Made by a program: the position numbers and the translations under genes. This document shows positions 7,944 to 16,255 of a DNA stretch of 64,000 nt, piece after piece. This DNA comes from Streptomyces sp. NBC_01717. Its GTDB lineage: Bacteria > Actinomycetota > Actinomycetes > Streptomycetales > Streptomycetaceae. Position 1 is the stretch's first letter; each line of letters begins with the position of its first letter. The stretch lies in assembly GCF_036248255.1 (NCBI RefSeq), contig NZ_CP109178.1:7321001-7385000 (forward strand). The letters run 5' to 3'. The notes beneath the pieces were generated by a model. It was not told the DNA's origin. It worked only from the letters and a program-made list of their open reading frames with translations, and made no database searches.

Positions 7944-8642
7944 ATGCCGACCCTGATCCTCGTACGCCACGGACGCTCCACCGCCAACACGGCCGGGGTG
8001 CTCGCGGGCCGGACCCCCGGTGTCGCGCTCGACGAGCGCGGCGCCGCGCAGGCCGCCGCGCTGCCCGGGCGACTCGCCTCACTGACCCTCGCCGCCGTCG
8101 TCACCAGCCCCCTGCAGCGGTGCCGGGAGACGCTGCAGCCGCTGCTCGACGCCCGGCCCGGGCTGCCGCTGCACACCGAGGAGCGGATCAGCGAGTGCGA
8201 CTACGGCGACTGGGCGGGACGCAAGCTCGCGGAACTCACCGACGAGCCGCTGATGGCCGTCGTGCAGCAGCACCCCTCGGCCGCGGCGTTCCCCGGCGGG
8301 GAGTCGATGCGCGCCATGCAGGCACGTGCCGTCGACGCGGTACGGGACTGGAACGCCCGGATCGAGGCCGAGCACGGCGACGGAGCCGTGTACGTCATGT
8401 GCTCGCACGGCGACATCATCAAGTCCCTCGTCGCCGACGCACTCGGGATGCACCTCGACCTCTTCCAGCGGATCCAGGCCGAACCCTGCTCGGTCACCGC
8501 GATCCGGTACACCCGGCTACGGCCCTTCCTGCTGCGGCTCGGCGACACCGGGGACTTCGCCTCGCTGGAGCCGCGCGAACAGAGTGCAGGCACCGATGCG
8601 GATACGGATGCGACGGTCGGGGGCGGCGCTGGGGCGCCGTGA
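7944..8642 (+). CDS. Histidine phosphatase / phosphomutase-like protein (MSMEG_4193 family)
   Basis: This is a 232-residue protein of the phosphoglycerate-mutase/histidine-phosphatase fold. The phosphoacceptor motif LVRHGRST (R8-H9-G10) is at the start and the second catalytic His is in VMCSHGDIIKS. SPLQRCRET supplies the conserved Arg. I recognise the actinobacterial subfamily named after MSMEG_4193, annotated only as a putative phosphomutase. It starts a group of collinear genes: this phosphatase, then DUF3090 at 8750, then a kinase-like protein at 9304 and mshC at 10473. The acidic, Gly-rich C-terminal tail (about 20 residues) is unconserved in appearance. The substrate is unknown. Confidence 0.85.
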   Translation: MPTLILVRHGRSTANTAGVLAGRTPGVALDERGAAQAAALPGRLASLTLAAVVTSPLQRCRETLQPLLDARPGLPLHTEERISECDYGDWAGRKLAELTDEPLMAVVQQHPSAAAFPGGESMRAMQARAVDAVRDWNARIEAEHGDGAVYVMCSHGDIIKSLVADALGMHLDLFQRIQAEPCSVTAIRYTRLRPFLLRLGDTGDFASLEPREQSAGTDADTDATVGGGAGAP

Positions 8643-8749
8643 TCGCTTCGCGCAGTAGGGTGGACGCGCCGTAGGCGCCTTTCCGGGGGACCGACTTCCC
8701 GGACCCCGGCCGCCCCTCATTTGCCGTCAATACTCAAGGGAGACAGGAC

Positions 8750-9340
8750 GTGTCCCGTCAGGTGTTCCTCTACGACCCCCCGGACCGTTTCGTGGCCGGT
8801 ACGGTCGGGCTGCCTGGACGTCGTACGTTCTTCCTGCAGGCCTCCTCAGGCGGACGTGTCACCAGCGTGGCCCTGGAGAAGACCCAGGTCGCCGCGCTCG
8901 CCGAACGGATCGACGAACTCCTCGACGAGGTGGTGCGGCGGACCGGCGGGAACTCCCCGGTGCCCGCCGTGGCACCGATGGATGTCACCGACACCGCGCC
9001 GCTCGACGTGCCCGTCGAGGAGGAGTTCCGGGTCGGCACCATGGCACTCGCCTGGGACGGCGAGGAGCAGCGCATGATCGTCGAGGCGCAGGCCCTGGTC
9101 GAGCTGGACGCGGACTCCGACGACGATCTCGCGGAGGCCGAGGAGCGGATGCTGCAGGACGAGGAGAACGGTCCGCCGATGCTCCGGGTCCGGCTCAGCG
9201 GCGCGCAGGCCCGCGCGTTCGCCAAGCGCGCCCTGGACGTCGTCAACGCAGGCCGCCCGCCGTGCCCGCTGTGCAGCCTGCCGCTCGACCCGGAAGGACA
9301 TGTATGCCCGCGCCAGAACGGATACCGCCGGGGAGCCTGA
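8750..9340 (+). CDS. DUF3090 family zinc-ribbon-tailed protein
   Basis: This 196-residue protein starts at a GTG behind AGGGAGACAGG (MSRQVFLYDPPDRFVAGTVG). The first 150 residues form the DUF3090 domain, with strand-rich segments such as RRTFFLQA and an acidic helix region (ELDADSDDDLAEAEER). The tail carries a compact cysteine cluster, C172-P-L-C175 and C186 with H184 nearby, which could bind one zinc. It overlaps the downstream kinase-like gene by 37 bases, so expression is probably coupled. The family is almost confined to actinobacteria and has no known activity. Confidence 0.85.
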   Translation: MSRQVFLYDPPDRFVAGTVGLPGRRTFFLQASSGGRVTSVALEKTQVAALAERIDELLDEVVRRTGGNSPVPAVAPMDVTDTAPLDVPVEEEFRVGTMALAWDGEEQRMIVEAQALVELDADSDDDLAEAEERMLQDEENGPPMLRVRLSGAQARAFAKRALDVVNAGRPPCPLCSLPLDPEGHVCPRQNGYRRGA

Positions 9341-10149
9341 CGGACGCCGAGCTGGTCAACCTGCTCACCAAGGGGCAGCTCACCGTCCTCGGTCAGGTCG
9401 GGGGGGCATCCAACGCGGTGCTCTACTGCACGGTCGCGTACGAGGGCGAGGAACGGACCTGCGTCTACAAGCCCGTCGCCGGGGAACAGCCGCTGTGGGA
9501 CTTCCCCGACGGCACGCTCGCCCAGCGGGAGGTGGCCGCGTACGAGATCTCCGAGGCGATGGGGTGGGGGCTGGTGCCGCCGACCGTGCTGAGGGACGGA
9601 CCGTACGGGGAGGGCATGTGCCAGCTCTGGGTCGAGGCGCCTGCCGGGGAATCGGCGGACGGTGACTCACCGCTGCTGGCGCTCGTCGAGGACGAGGAGC
9701 CGGCGGACGGGTGGAAGGCCGTCGCCCTCGCCGAGGTGGGCGAGGGGAAGACGGCCCTGCTGGTGCACGCGGACGATCCGCGGCTGCGGAGGCTCGCGGT
9801 GCTCGACGCGGTGATCAACAACGGTGACCGCAAGGGCGGCCACCTGCTGCCCGCGCCCGGCGGCCGGCTGTACGGCATCGACCACGGTGTGACATTCAAC
9901 GCGGACGACAAGCTGCGGACGCTGCTGTGGGGGTGGGCGGGCGAGCCGTTGACGGCCGAGGCCGTCGAGGCGCTGGGGCGGTTGGCGGAGGAACTCGTGC
10001 CGGGGACGGCGCTGGTCACTCGACTGGCGGAGCTGATCACTGCGGTGGAGATCGATGCGTTGCGCGGGAGGGTGGAGGGGCTGCGGGTGGCGGGGCGGCA
10101 CCCGGAGCCGAGTGGGGGGTGGCCGTCCATACCGTGGCCGCCGGTGTGA
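9304..10149 (+). CDS. SCO1664-family protein, distant PI3/PI4-kinase-like
   Basis: This 281-residue protein starts at the ATG at 9304, inside the DUF3090 gene. Motifs recall the phosphatidylinositol-kinase-like fold: a glycine-containing loop (GQVGGASNAV), a possible ATP-contacting Lys56 in CVYKPVAG, a catalytic-loop-like NNGDRKGGHLL (D175-R-K) and a metal-loop-like YGIDHGVTF (D193-H-G). These correspond to DRHNxN and HIDFG of true lipid kinases. The family (SCO1664) is known in databases for a suspected distant relation to PI3/PI4-kinases. No substrate, protein or lipid, has been established. Its position between DUF3090 and mshC is what makes it interesting. Confidence 0.82.
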   Translation: MPAPERIPPGSLTDAELVNLLTKGQLTVLGQVGGASNAVLYCTVAYEGEERTCVYKPVAGEQPLWDFPDGTLAQREVAAYEISEAMGWGLVPPTVLRDGPYGEGMCQLWVEAPAGESADGDSPLLALVEDEEPADGWKAVALAEVGEGKTALLVHADDPRLRRLAVLDAVINNGDRKGGHLLPAPGGRLYGIDHGVTFNADDKLRTLLWGWAGEPLTAEAVEALGRLAEELVPGTALVTRLAELITAVEIDALRGRVEGLRVAGRHPEPSGGWPSIPWPPV

Positions 10150-10472
10150 CGGGCGAGACGTCGTTCTTCCCCTGCCCGCCCCTCCCCGGAACCGGGGCTC
10201 CGCCCCGTACCGCGCCGGTCCTCAAGCGCCGGACACGCTGGGTTCTTTGGGGCTCTGCCCCGGCCCCCACTCCTCGAGTCGAGCGCCGGAGGGGCTGGGA
10301 TGGGACTGGCTGGAATTGGCGGTCGGGGCGTCTTTCAGGGGTCCGGGGCCGTGCCCCGGTCCGGGAAGGGGCGGCGCGGGCATAGCACACCCGGCACGCG
10401 CAAGACCGCCTCTCCGGCCAGGATCCCGTATCCGGTTCGTATCCGGAAGCAACGTCCGGTTACGCTCATGAC
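10150..10472. other. Intergenic region of 323 bases upstream of mshC
   Basis: No credible gene lies here. The first 200 bases are filled by three related GC-rich hairpin modules, annotated separately as a repeat. The last 60 bases before the mshC ATG (ATCCCGTATCCGGTTCGTATCCGGAAG) are less GC-rich and carry a repeated TATCCGG, and probably contain the mshC promoter. I cannot name -10 and -35 boxes with confidence. Confidence 0.6.
10194..10357. repeat. Triple GC-rich intergenic hairpin repeat
   Basis: Three copies of a small palindrome of pattern GGGGCnnnGCCCC occur at 10194-10206, 10249-10261 and 10345-10357. The first two are each followed by an (A/G)AGCGCCGGA-type segment (10224-10233, 10281-10290). 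Related elements occur at 22088-22153, where the first palindrome appears exactly reverse-complemented, and at 59244-59287. Confidence 0.65.
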
Positions 10473-11702
10473 ATGCATGCCTGGCCCGCTTCTGAGGTCC
10501 CCGCCCTGCCTGGCAAGGGCCGCGACCTTCGGATCCACGACACCGCGACCGGCGGACGGATCACCCTTGACCCCGGTCCCGTCGCCCGCATCTACGTCTG
10601 CGGCATCACGCCGTACGACGCGACCCATATGGGTCATGCGGCGACCTACAACGCGTTCGACCTCGTTCAGCGCGTGTGGCTCGACACCAAGCGGCAGGTT
10701 CACTATGTCCAGAATGTGACCGACGTGGACGATCCGCTGCTGGAGCGGGCCGTGCGCGACGGTCAGGACTGGACCGAGCTCGCCGAACGCGAGACGGCCC
10801 TCTTCCGCGAGGACATGACCGCCCTGCGCATGCTTCCGCCGGAGCACTACATCGGCGCGGTGGAGGCGATACCGGGCATCGTCCCGCTCGTCGAACGCCT
10901 CCGGGACGCCGGCGCCGCCTACGAGCTCGACGGCGATGTGTACTTCTCCGTCGAGGCCGACCCGCACTTCGGCGAGGTGTCCAACCTGGACGCCGAGGCG
11001 ATGCGGCTGCTGTCCGCAGAGCGCGGCGGCGACCCGGAGCGCCCGGGCAAGAAGAACCCGCTCGACCCGATGCTGTGGATGGCCGCCCGCGAGGGCGAGC
11101 CGAGCTGGGACGGGGCCTCGCTCGGCCCGGGCCGGCCCGGCTGGCACATCGAGTGCGTGGCCATCGCCCTGGACCACCTCGGCATGGGCTTCGACGTCCA
11201 GGGAGGCGGGTCCGACCTCGCCTTCCCGCACCACGAGATGGGCGCCTCGCACGCCCAGGTGCTGACCGGCGAGCACCCGTTCGCAAAGGCGTACGTGCAC
11301 GCCGGGATGGTGGCCCTGGACGGCGAGAAGATGTCGAAGTCCCGGGGCAACCTGGTCTTCGTGTCGGCGCTGCGCCGGGACGGTGTGGATCCGGCCGCGA
11401 TCCGGCTGGCCCTCCTCTCGCACCACTACCGGTCGGACTGGGAGTGGACCGATCAGGTGCTCGCCGACGCCGTGGAGCGGCTCGGACGGTGGCGTTCCGC
11501 CGTCTCCCGGCCCGACGGACTGTCCGCCGACGCCCTGGTCGAGGAGGTCCGCGAGGCCCTCGCCGACGACCTGGACGCCCCGGCCGCCCTGGCCGCCGTG
11601 GACCGCTGGGCCGAGCGCCAGAACGCCGAGGGCGGTAAGGACGAGGGTGCACCCGGTCTCGTCTCGCGTACCGTCGACGCGCTACTGGGTGTCGCGCTCT
11701 GA
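10473..11702 (+). CDS. mshC: Cysteine:GlcN-Ins ligase MshC (mycothiol biosynthesis)
   Basis: This enzyme joins cysteine to the amino group of GlcN-Ins, using ATP, in the third step of mycothiol synthesis. The 409-residue protein is a cysteinyl-tRNA-synthetase-like class I fold. Cys43 in [10 protein letters not shown] is the expected zinc ligand, THMGHA (51-56) is the HIGH-type motif, and [10 protein letters not shown] (KMSKS at 286-290) is the second ATP motif. LAFPHHEMG supplies the His pair typical of CysRS/MshC. It lacks the anticodon-binding C-terminal domain of true CysRS and has the usual MshC length. It follows the DUF3090 and kinase-like genes in the same direction and ends at a strong terminator. 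Confidence 0.96.
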   Translation: MHAWPASEVPALPGKGRDLRIHDTATGGRITLDPGPVARIYVCGITPYDATHMGHAATYNAFDLVQRVWLDTKRQVHYVQNVTDVDDPLLERAVRDGQDWTELAERETALFREDMTALRMLPPEHYIGAVEAIPGIVPLVERLRDAGAAYELDGDVYFSVEADPHFGEVSNLDAEAMRLLSAERGGDPERPGKKNPLDPMLWMAAREGEPSWDGASLGPGRPGWHIECVAIALDHLGMGFDVQGGGSDLAFPHHEMGASHAQVLTGEHPFAKAYVHAGMVALDGEKMSKSRGNLVFVSALRRDGVDPAAIRLALLSHHYRSDWEWTDQVLADAVERLGRWRSAVSRPDGLSADALVEEVREALADDLDAPAALAAVDRWAERQNAEGGKDEGAPGLVSRTVDALLGVAL

Positions 11703-11733
11703 CAGGTTGTAACCCCGTCTGTTTCCGTCCGGT

Positions 11734-11780
11734 GACCGGCCTTGGACTTCTCCACGAAGTTCGGGGCCGGTCCTGTTTTG
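11734..11780 (+). terminator. Rho-independent-like terminator after mshC
   Basis: GACCGGCC at 11734-11741 pairs with GGCCGGTC at 11765-11772. An inner stem, ACTTC at 11746-11750, pairs with GAAGT at 11756-11760. The sequence CCTGTTTTG follows, so it has a short U-run, which is unusual in this GC range. Confidence 0.75.
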
Positions 11781-11803
11781 TCCATGGTCAAATGCTCGAG
11801 ACT

Positions 11804-11816
11804 GCGCTAAAAGCGC
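11804..11816 (+). promoter_or_regulatory. Inverted repeat immediately before GH31 start
   Basis: GCGCT-AAA-AGCGC is a perfect 5-bp inverted repeat ending four bases before the ATG at 11820. No Shine-Dalgarno sequence is visible. The site could be an operator, for example for a LacI- or ROK-type sugar regulator, covering the translation start. Confidence 0.4.
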
Positions 11817-11819
11817 TCT

Positions 11820-14800
11820 ATGCAATCATCAACGCGCATCAGAGTGGCGGCAGTTGCAGCTCTGCTGGGACTGGTCGCCGTCTTCGCGGGGCCTGGCAGC
11901 GCACAGGCCGAGTCGGCCGAGCCCGACGCCACGACGGTCGGTGATGTCACCGGCTTCCTTGCCGACGGGCCCGTCTACCACCTCGAAGCCGGCACCGCCG
12001 AGGCCCGTGTCAGCTTCGTCTCCGCCGAGACCTTCCGTATCGAACTGGCCCCGGACGGTACGTTCGCCGACCCGACCGGCGACGACATAGTCCTGCCTCA
12101 GGGCGCCCCGCCGCACACCCGGTGGAAGGAGCGGAGCGACCGCTACGAACTCTCCACCGGCAGCATCACCCTGCGCGCCTACAAGTCGCCGCTGCGCTTC
12201 GAACTCCGGCGGGCCGACGGCAGCCTCGTCTGGTCCGAAGCCAAGGGGCTGAGCTGGGACGGGAAGCGGACCACCCAGACCCTGGCCCGCGGCGCCGACG
12301 AGCAGTTCTACGGCGCCGGGATGCAGAACGGCCGCGGCAACACCTCGCACCGCGGCCAGACCGTCGAGGTCGGCGTCGACTACAACTGGGACGACGGGGG
12401 CCACCCCAACTCCGTGCCGTTCTACCTCTCCTCGGCCGGATACGGCGTCTTCCGTAACACGTACGCACCCAACACCTACGCGTTCACCGATCCGGTGACC
12501 ACCAGCGCGCAGGAACAGCGCTTCGACGCCTACTACTTCGCCGGCGACGGTGCCAAGGACGTCATCGGCCAGTACACGAAGCTCACCGGCAAGCCCTTCC
12601 TGCCGCCCGTGTACGGAATGGAGATCGGCGACGCCGACTGCTATCTGCACAACGCCAACCGCGGCGAGCGCCGCACCCTGGACGCCCTGAAGGTCGCCGA
12701 CGGTTACGTCGAGCACGACATGCCGAACGGCTGGATGCTCGTCAACGACGGCTACGGCTGCGGATACGAGGACCTCGCCGAGACCTCCAAGGGCCTCCAG
12801 GACCGCGGCATGCAGCTCGGGCTGTGGACCGAGGACGGCATCGACAAGATCGCCGACCAGGTCAAGGCCGGTCAGCGGGTGGCCAAGCTCGACGTCGCGT
12901 GGGTCGGCTCGGGCTACAAGTTCGCTCTCGACGGCTGCAAGGACGCGTACAAGGGCATCGAGGACAACAGCGACGCCCGCGGCTTCACGTACGCTCCCGA
13001 GAGCTGGTCGGGGGCGCAGCGCTGCGGCGTCCAGTGGTCCGGTGACCAGTACGGCACCTGGGACTACATCCGCTGGCAGATCCCGACCTACGCGGGCGCC
13101 ACGATGTCCGGCCTCGCCTACACCACCGGCGACGTGGACGGGATCTTCGGCGGCAGCGCCAAGACGTACACCCGTGACCTGCAGTGGAAGATGTTCCTCG
13201 GCACCACGATGACCATGGACGGCTGGGCGGCCAGCGACAAGCAGCCCTACCGGTACGGCGAGCCGTACACCACCATCAACCGGGACTACCTCAAGCTCAA
13301 GGAGTCGCTGCTGCCGTACCAGTACTCGTACGCACACGAGGCGACCAAGACCGGCGTCGGCATGGTCCGCCCGCTCGTCCTCGAATACCCGGACGACCCC
13401 AAGGCGGCGACGGACGCGGCGAAGTACGAGTTCATGTCCGGCGAGGACTTCCTCGTCGCACCCGTCTACCAGGACAGCACCCGACGCGACGGGATCTATC
13501 TGCCGAAGGGCACCTGGATCGACTACTGGAGCGGCCGGACGTACGAGGGGCCGACCACCGTCGACCACTACAGTGCGCCGCTCGACACCCTCCCGCTCTT
13601 CGTGAAGGCCGGTGCCAGCGTGCCGATGTGGCCGGGCATCCGCTCGTACCAGGACCGCACGAGCGACTCCCCGCTGGCCTGGGACATCTACCCGCAGGGC
13701 AGGTCGTCCTTCACGCTGTACGAGGACGACGGCGTCACCCGCCGGCACCGCGACGGCAAGTACGCGACCCAGCGGGCGGACGTCGACGCACCCATCCGGG
13801 GCGCGGGCGACATCACCGTGAACATCGGTGAGAGCAAGGGGGACTTCACCGGCAAGCAGCGCAGGCGACCGTACGAGTTCAGCGTGCACACCGGGTCGGC
13901 ACCGAGGGCCGTCAAGCTGAACGGCACACTGCCCCGGCTCGGCTCCGCGGCCGCGTACCGGACCGCGAAGCAGGGCTGGTGGTACGACCAGGACGACCGC
14001 GGTGGTGTGGTGAAGATCAAGACCGCCCCGCTGAGCACAGACCGGAAGTTCAGCCTGAAGCTGGAGGGCACCAGCGCCGTCGGCGGCAGGAAGGCGTCCA
14101 CCACGGCCGTCGTCTCCGCGCCGGACGCGCAGGAGGTCGGGGCGGGAGTCGAAGGCACCGTGGCCGTCGATGTCACCGCGGGCAGCGCCGATGTGACGAA
14201 CGCAGCGGTCACCCTGGACGTCCCCGAGGGGTGGCAGGTCACCCCGGCGAAGACCGTGGACCGGATCCCGGCGGGCACCACCCGGCGGGTCGAGCTGGCG
14301 GTCACTCCGGCGATGGACGCCGTGGCCGGGGAGGCCCGGATCACCGCGGTCGCCCGTTACCGGGCATCGGGTGAACTCCGTACCACCGTCCAGCGGTTCG
14401 CGGCCGGGGTGATGCCCCAGCCCCCGACCGCCGACGCCTGGGCGAGCGATCTGGTCTGGCTGAAGTCGACCAACGGCTACGGGCCGGCCGAGCGTGACCG
14501 CAGCAACGGCGAATCGGGTGCGACCGACGGGCACACCCTCACCCTGGCCGGGAAGACGTACGAGAAGGGGATCGGTTCTCACGCCGACTCCGACATCGAG
14601 GTCTATCTCGGCGGGCGCTGCACCACGTTCACCGCCGACGCGGGGATCGACGACGAGATCAACGGTTACGGCGAAGTGGCCTTCTCCGTCGAGGCGGACG
14701 GCAAGGTGCTGTGGACGTCGCCGAAGGTGACCGGGGCGTCGGCGACCGTGCCGGTCGAGGTGGACGTCGCCGGTGCGCGCCATGTGCACCTGAAGGTCAC

Positions 14801-14867
14801 CGACACCAACGGTTCCAAGACCGGTGACCACGGGGACTGGGCCGCGGCGCGGTTCAGCTGTTCCTGA
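11820..14867 (+). CDS. Secreted glycoside hydrolase family 31 with NEW3 and NPCBM domains
   Basis: This 1015-residue exported enzyme has a signal peptide in residues 1-30 (basic start, AAVAALLGLVAVFAGPGSAQA). An N-terminal beta-sandwich and a GH31 barrel follow. The predicted nucleophile is D358 in AKLDVAWVG and the acid/base is D409 in WSGDQYGTWDY. After the barrel and a proximal C-terminal beta-domain come a NEW3-like domain (about 765-860, GWQVTPAKTVDRIPAGTTRR) and a C-terminal NPCBM carbohydrate-binding domain (about 870-1015, YEKGIGSHADSDIEVYLGG). NEW3/NPCBM tails are common on alpha-galactosidase-like enzymes and on some GH31 alpha-N-acetylgalactosaminidases. The exact sugar is therefore uncertain: alpha-glucosidase, alpha-galactosidase and alpha-GalNAcase are all possible. 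Confidence 0.88.
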   Translation: MQSSTRIRVAAVAALLGLVAVFAGPGSAQAESAEPDATTVGDVTGFLADGPVYHLEAGTAEARVSFVSAETFRIELAPDGTFADPTGDDIVLPQGAPPHTRWKERSDRYELSTGSITLRAYKSPLRFELRRADGSLVWSEAKGLSWDGKRTTQTLARGADEQFYGAGMQNGRGNTSHRGQTVEVGVDYNWDDGGHPNSVPFYLSSAGYGVFRNTYAPNTYAFTDPVTTSAQEQRFDAYYFAGDGAKDVIGQYTKLTGKPFLPPVYGMEIGDADCYLHNANRGERRTLDALKVADGYVEHDMPNGWMLVNDGYGCGYEDLAETSKGLQDRGMQLGLWTEDGIDKIADQVKAGQRVAKLDVAWVGSGYKFALDGCKDAYKGIEDNSDARGFTYAPESWSGAQRCGVQWSGDQYGTWDYIRWQIPTYAGATMSGLAYTTGDVDGIFGGSAKTYTRDLQWKMFLGTTMTMDGWAASDKQPYRYGEPYTTINRDYLKLKESLLPYQYSYAHEATKTGVGMVRPLVLEYPDDPKAATDAAKYEFMSGEDFLVAPVYQDSTRRDGIYLPKGTWIDYWSGRTYEGPTTVDHYSAPLDTLPLFVKAGASVPMWPGIRSYQDRTSDSPLAWDIYPQGRSSFTLYEDDGVTRRHRDGKYATQRADVDAPIRGAGDITVNIGESKGDFTGKQRRRPYEFSVHTGSAPRAVKLNGTLPRLGSAAAYRTAKQGWWYDQDDRGGVVKIKTAPLSTDRKFSLKLEGTSAVGGRKASTTAVVSAPDAQEVGAGVEGTVAVDVTAGSADVTNAAVTLDVPEGWQVTPAKTVDRIPAGTTRRVELAVTPAMDAVAGEARITAVARYRASGELRTTVQRFAAGVMPQPPTADAWASDLVWLKSTNGYGPAERDRSNGESGATDGHTLTLAGKTYEKGIGSHADSDIEVYLGGRCTTFTADAGIDDEINGYGEVAFSVEADGKVLWTSPKVTGASATVPVEVDVAGARHVHLKVTDTNGSKTGDHGDWAAARFSCS

Positions 14868-14873
14868 CAGGAG

Positions 14874-14906
14874 GAGCGCCGGGCGGGTCCCACCCGCCCG
14901 GCGCTC
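14874..14906. terminator. Bidirectional hairpin between GH31 and PAC2 genes
   Basis: GAGCGCCGGGCGGGT at 14874-14888 pairs perfectly over 15 bp with its complement at 14892-14906, with a CCC loop. The genes on either side are convergent. Confidence 0.78.
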
Positions 14907-14937
14907 GACCGGTCACGACGGACTGCCGTGCCGCTCC

Positions 14938-15999
14938 TCAGTCCTCCGATGAATCCGGCGAACCGGATGAGTCCTCGGGACCGGAACCGGTGTCGTCGTC
15001 GGAGGGCCTGTCCGGGGCGGACTCGCCCGTGGCTCCCTGCGGCGGTCCCGGCTCCGGTTTCGGCGGCTTCGGCGGCCTGGTCCGTCCGCTCGACGTGTCG
15101 CGCAGGTACGATGCGTCGCCGCTCTCGGTGGCATGCCCGCCGGGCGCCTGGCCGGGCGCGATGTCCCGGCGCCGCAGATACCGCTCGAACTCCCGGGCGA
15201 TGGCCTCGCCCGACGCCTCGGGGAGCTCCGCGGTGTCCCTGGCCTCCTCCAGCGTCTGCACATACTCGGCCACTTCACTGTCCTCGGCGGCCAGTTGGTC
15301 GACCCCGAGCTGCCAGGCACGCGCGTCCTCGGGCAGTTCGCCCAGCGGGATGCGCAGCCCGATCAGGTCCTCCAGGCGGTTCAGCAGCGCCATGGTTGCC
15401 TTCGGGTTCGGCGGTTGCGACACATAGTGCGGCACCGCCGCCCACAGGCTCACCGCGGGCACACCGGCATGCGTGCAGGCCTCCTGGAGGATGCCGACGA
15501 TGCCCGTCGGGCCCTCGTACCGGGTCTCCTCCAGGTCCATGGTCCGCGCCAGGTCCGGATCGGAGGTGACCCCACTGACCGGCACGGGGCGGGTGTGCGG
15601 GGTGTCGCCGAGCAGTGCGCCCAGAACCACCACCATCTCCACGCCCAGCTCATGGGCGAAGCCCAGGAGCTCGTTGCAGAACGAGCGCCAGCGCATCGAC
15701 GGCTCGATACCGCGGACCAGGACGAGATCGCGGGGTTTGTCCCCACCGACGCGGACCACCGAGAGCCGCGTGGTCGGCCAGGTGATCTTGCGTACCCCGC
15801 CGTCCAGCCACACCGTCGGCCGGTTGACCTGGAAGTCGTAGTAGTCCTCGGCGTCGAGCGCCGCGAACACCTCGCCCTTCCATTCCCGGTCCAGGTGTGC
15901 GACCGCTGTGGAAGCGGCGTCACCTGCGTCGTTCCATCCCTCGAACGCGGCCACCATGACCGGGTCGATCAGCTCGGGAACCCCCTCGAGCTCGATCAC
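14938..15999 (-). CDS. PAC2 family protein
   Basis: The 353-residue protein begins at the GTG at 15999 (VIELEGVPELIDPVMVAAFEGWNDAGDAAS), with GGAGG about seven bases upstream. A much longer in-frame extension lacks family character. The PAC2 domain, related to archaeal and eukaryotic proteasome assembly chaperone 2, spans about residues 1-270. Family segments include GDAASTAVAHL, LVLVRGIEPSMRW and VVVLGALLGDTPHTRPV. The C-terminal 60 residues are disordered, Pro/Asp-rich and unconserved in appearance. Bacterial PAC2 proteins have no proven role. A proteasome link is tempting in an organism that has PrcBA, but it is unproven. Confidence 0.85.
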   Translation of the reverse strand: MIELEGVPELIDPVMVAAFEGWNDAGDAASTAVAHLDREWKGEVFAALDAEDYYDFQVNRPTVWLDGGVRKITWPTTRLSVVRVGGDKPRDLVLVRGIEPSMRWRSFCNELLGFAHELGVEMVVVLGALLGDTPHTRPVPVSGVTSDPDLARTMDLEETRYEGPTGIVGILQEACTHAGVPAVSLWAAVPHYVSQPPNPKATMALLNRLEDLIGLRIPLGELPEDARAWQLGVDQLAAEDSEVAEYVQTLEEARDTAELPEASGEAIAREFERYLRRRDIAPGQAPGGHATESGDASYLRDTSSGRTRPPKPPKPEPGPPQGATGESAPDRPSDDDTGSGPEDSSGSPDSSED

Positions 16000-16205
16000 C
16001 CAGGCCTCCTTCCGAAGTTCCCTTGCGTACGCACCAACCTTACGGCTTCCGGCCTCTCCCGCCGCAGCCCCTGTGCACGACCGGGTGAACCCGGCCCCAC
16101 GAGGTGCATCACCGGTCCAACCAGGGCATCTGTCTCCACATTCATCCGAGCTGTGTCCCGGGGATTTCGTCTCAACTCTGGACGTTGGGGCTGTCGCACC
16201 GCTAT

Positions 16206-16236
16206 ACATCGGATGACCGAAACAGAGGTCCGATGT
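16206..16236 (+). promoter_or_regulatory. Paired operator-like sites upstream of the fuconate operon
   Basis: ACATCGGATGA at 16206-16216 and TCCGATGT at 16229-16236 each match most of the perfect palindrome ACATCCGATGT found upstream of the GntR gene (22933-22943). They lie 20-50 bases before the ATG at 16256, a position suited to repression. Confidence 0.55.
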
Positions 16237-16255
16237 TATTCCCCTGGGGGCGCAC

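Noticed and set aside
5942..8176. Long minus-strand frame covering the ferritin-like and corA genes
   Set aside because: It is Arg/Gly-rich shadow coding caused by high third-position GC. The two real genes have complete family motifs.
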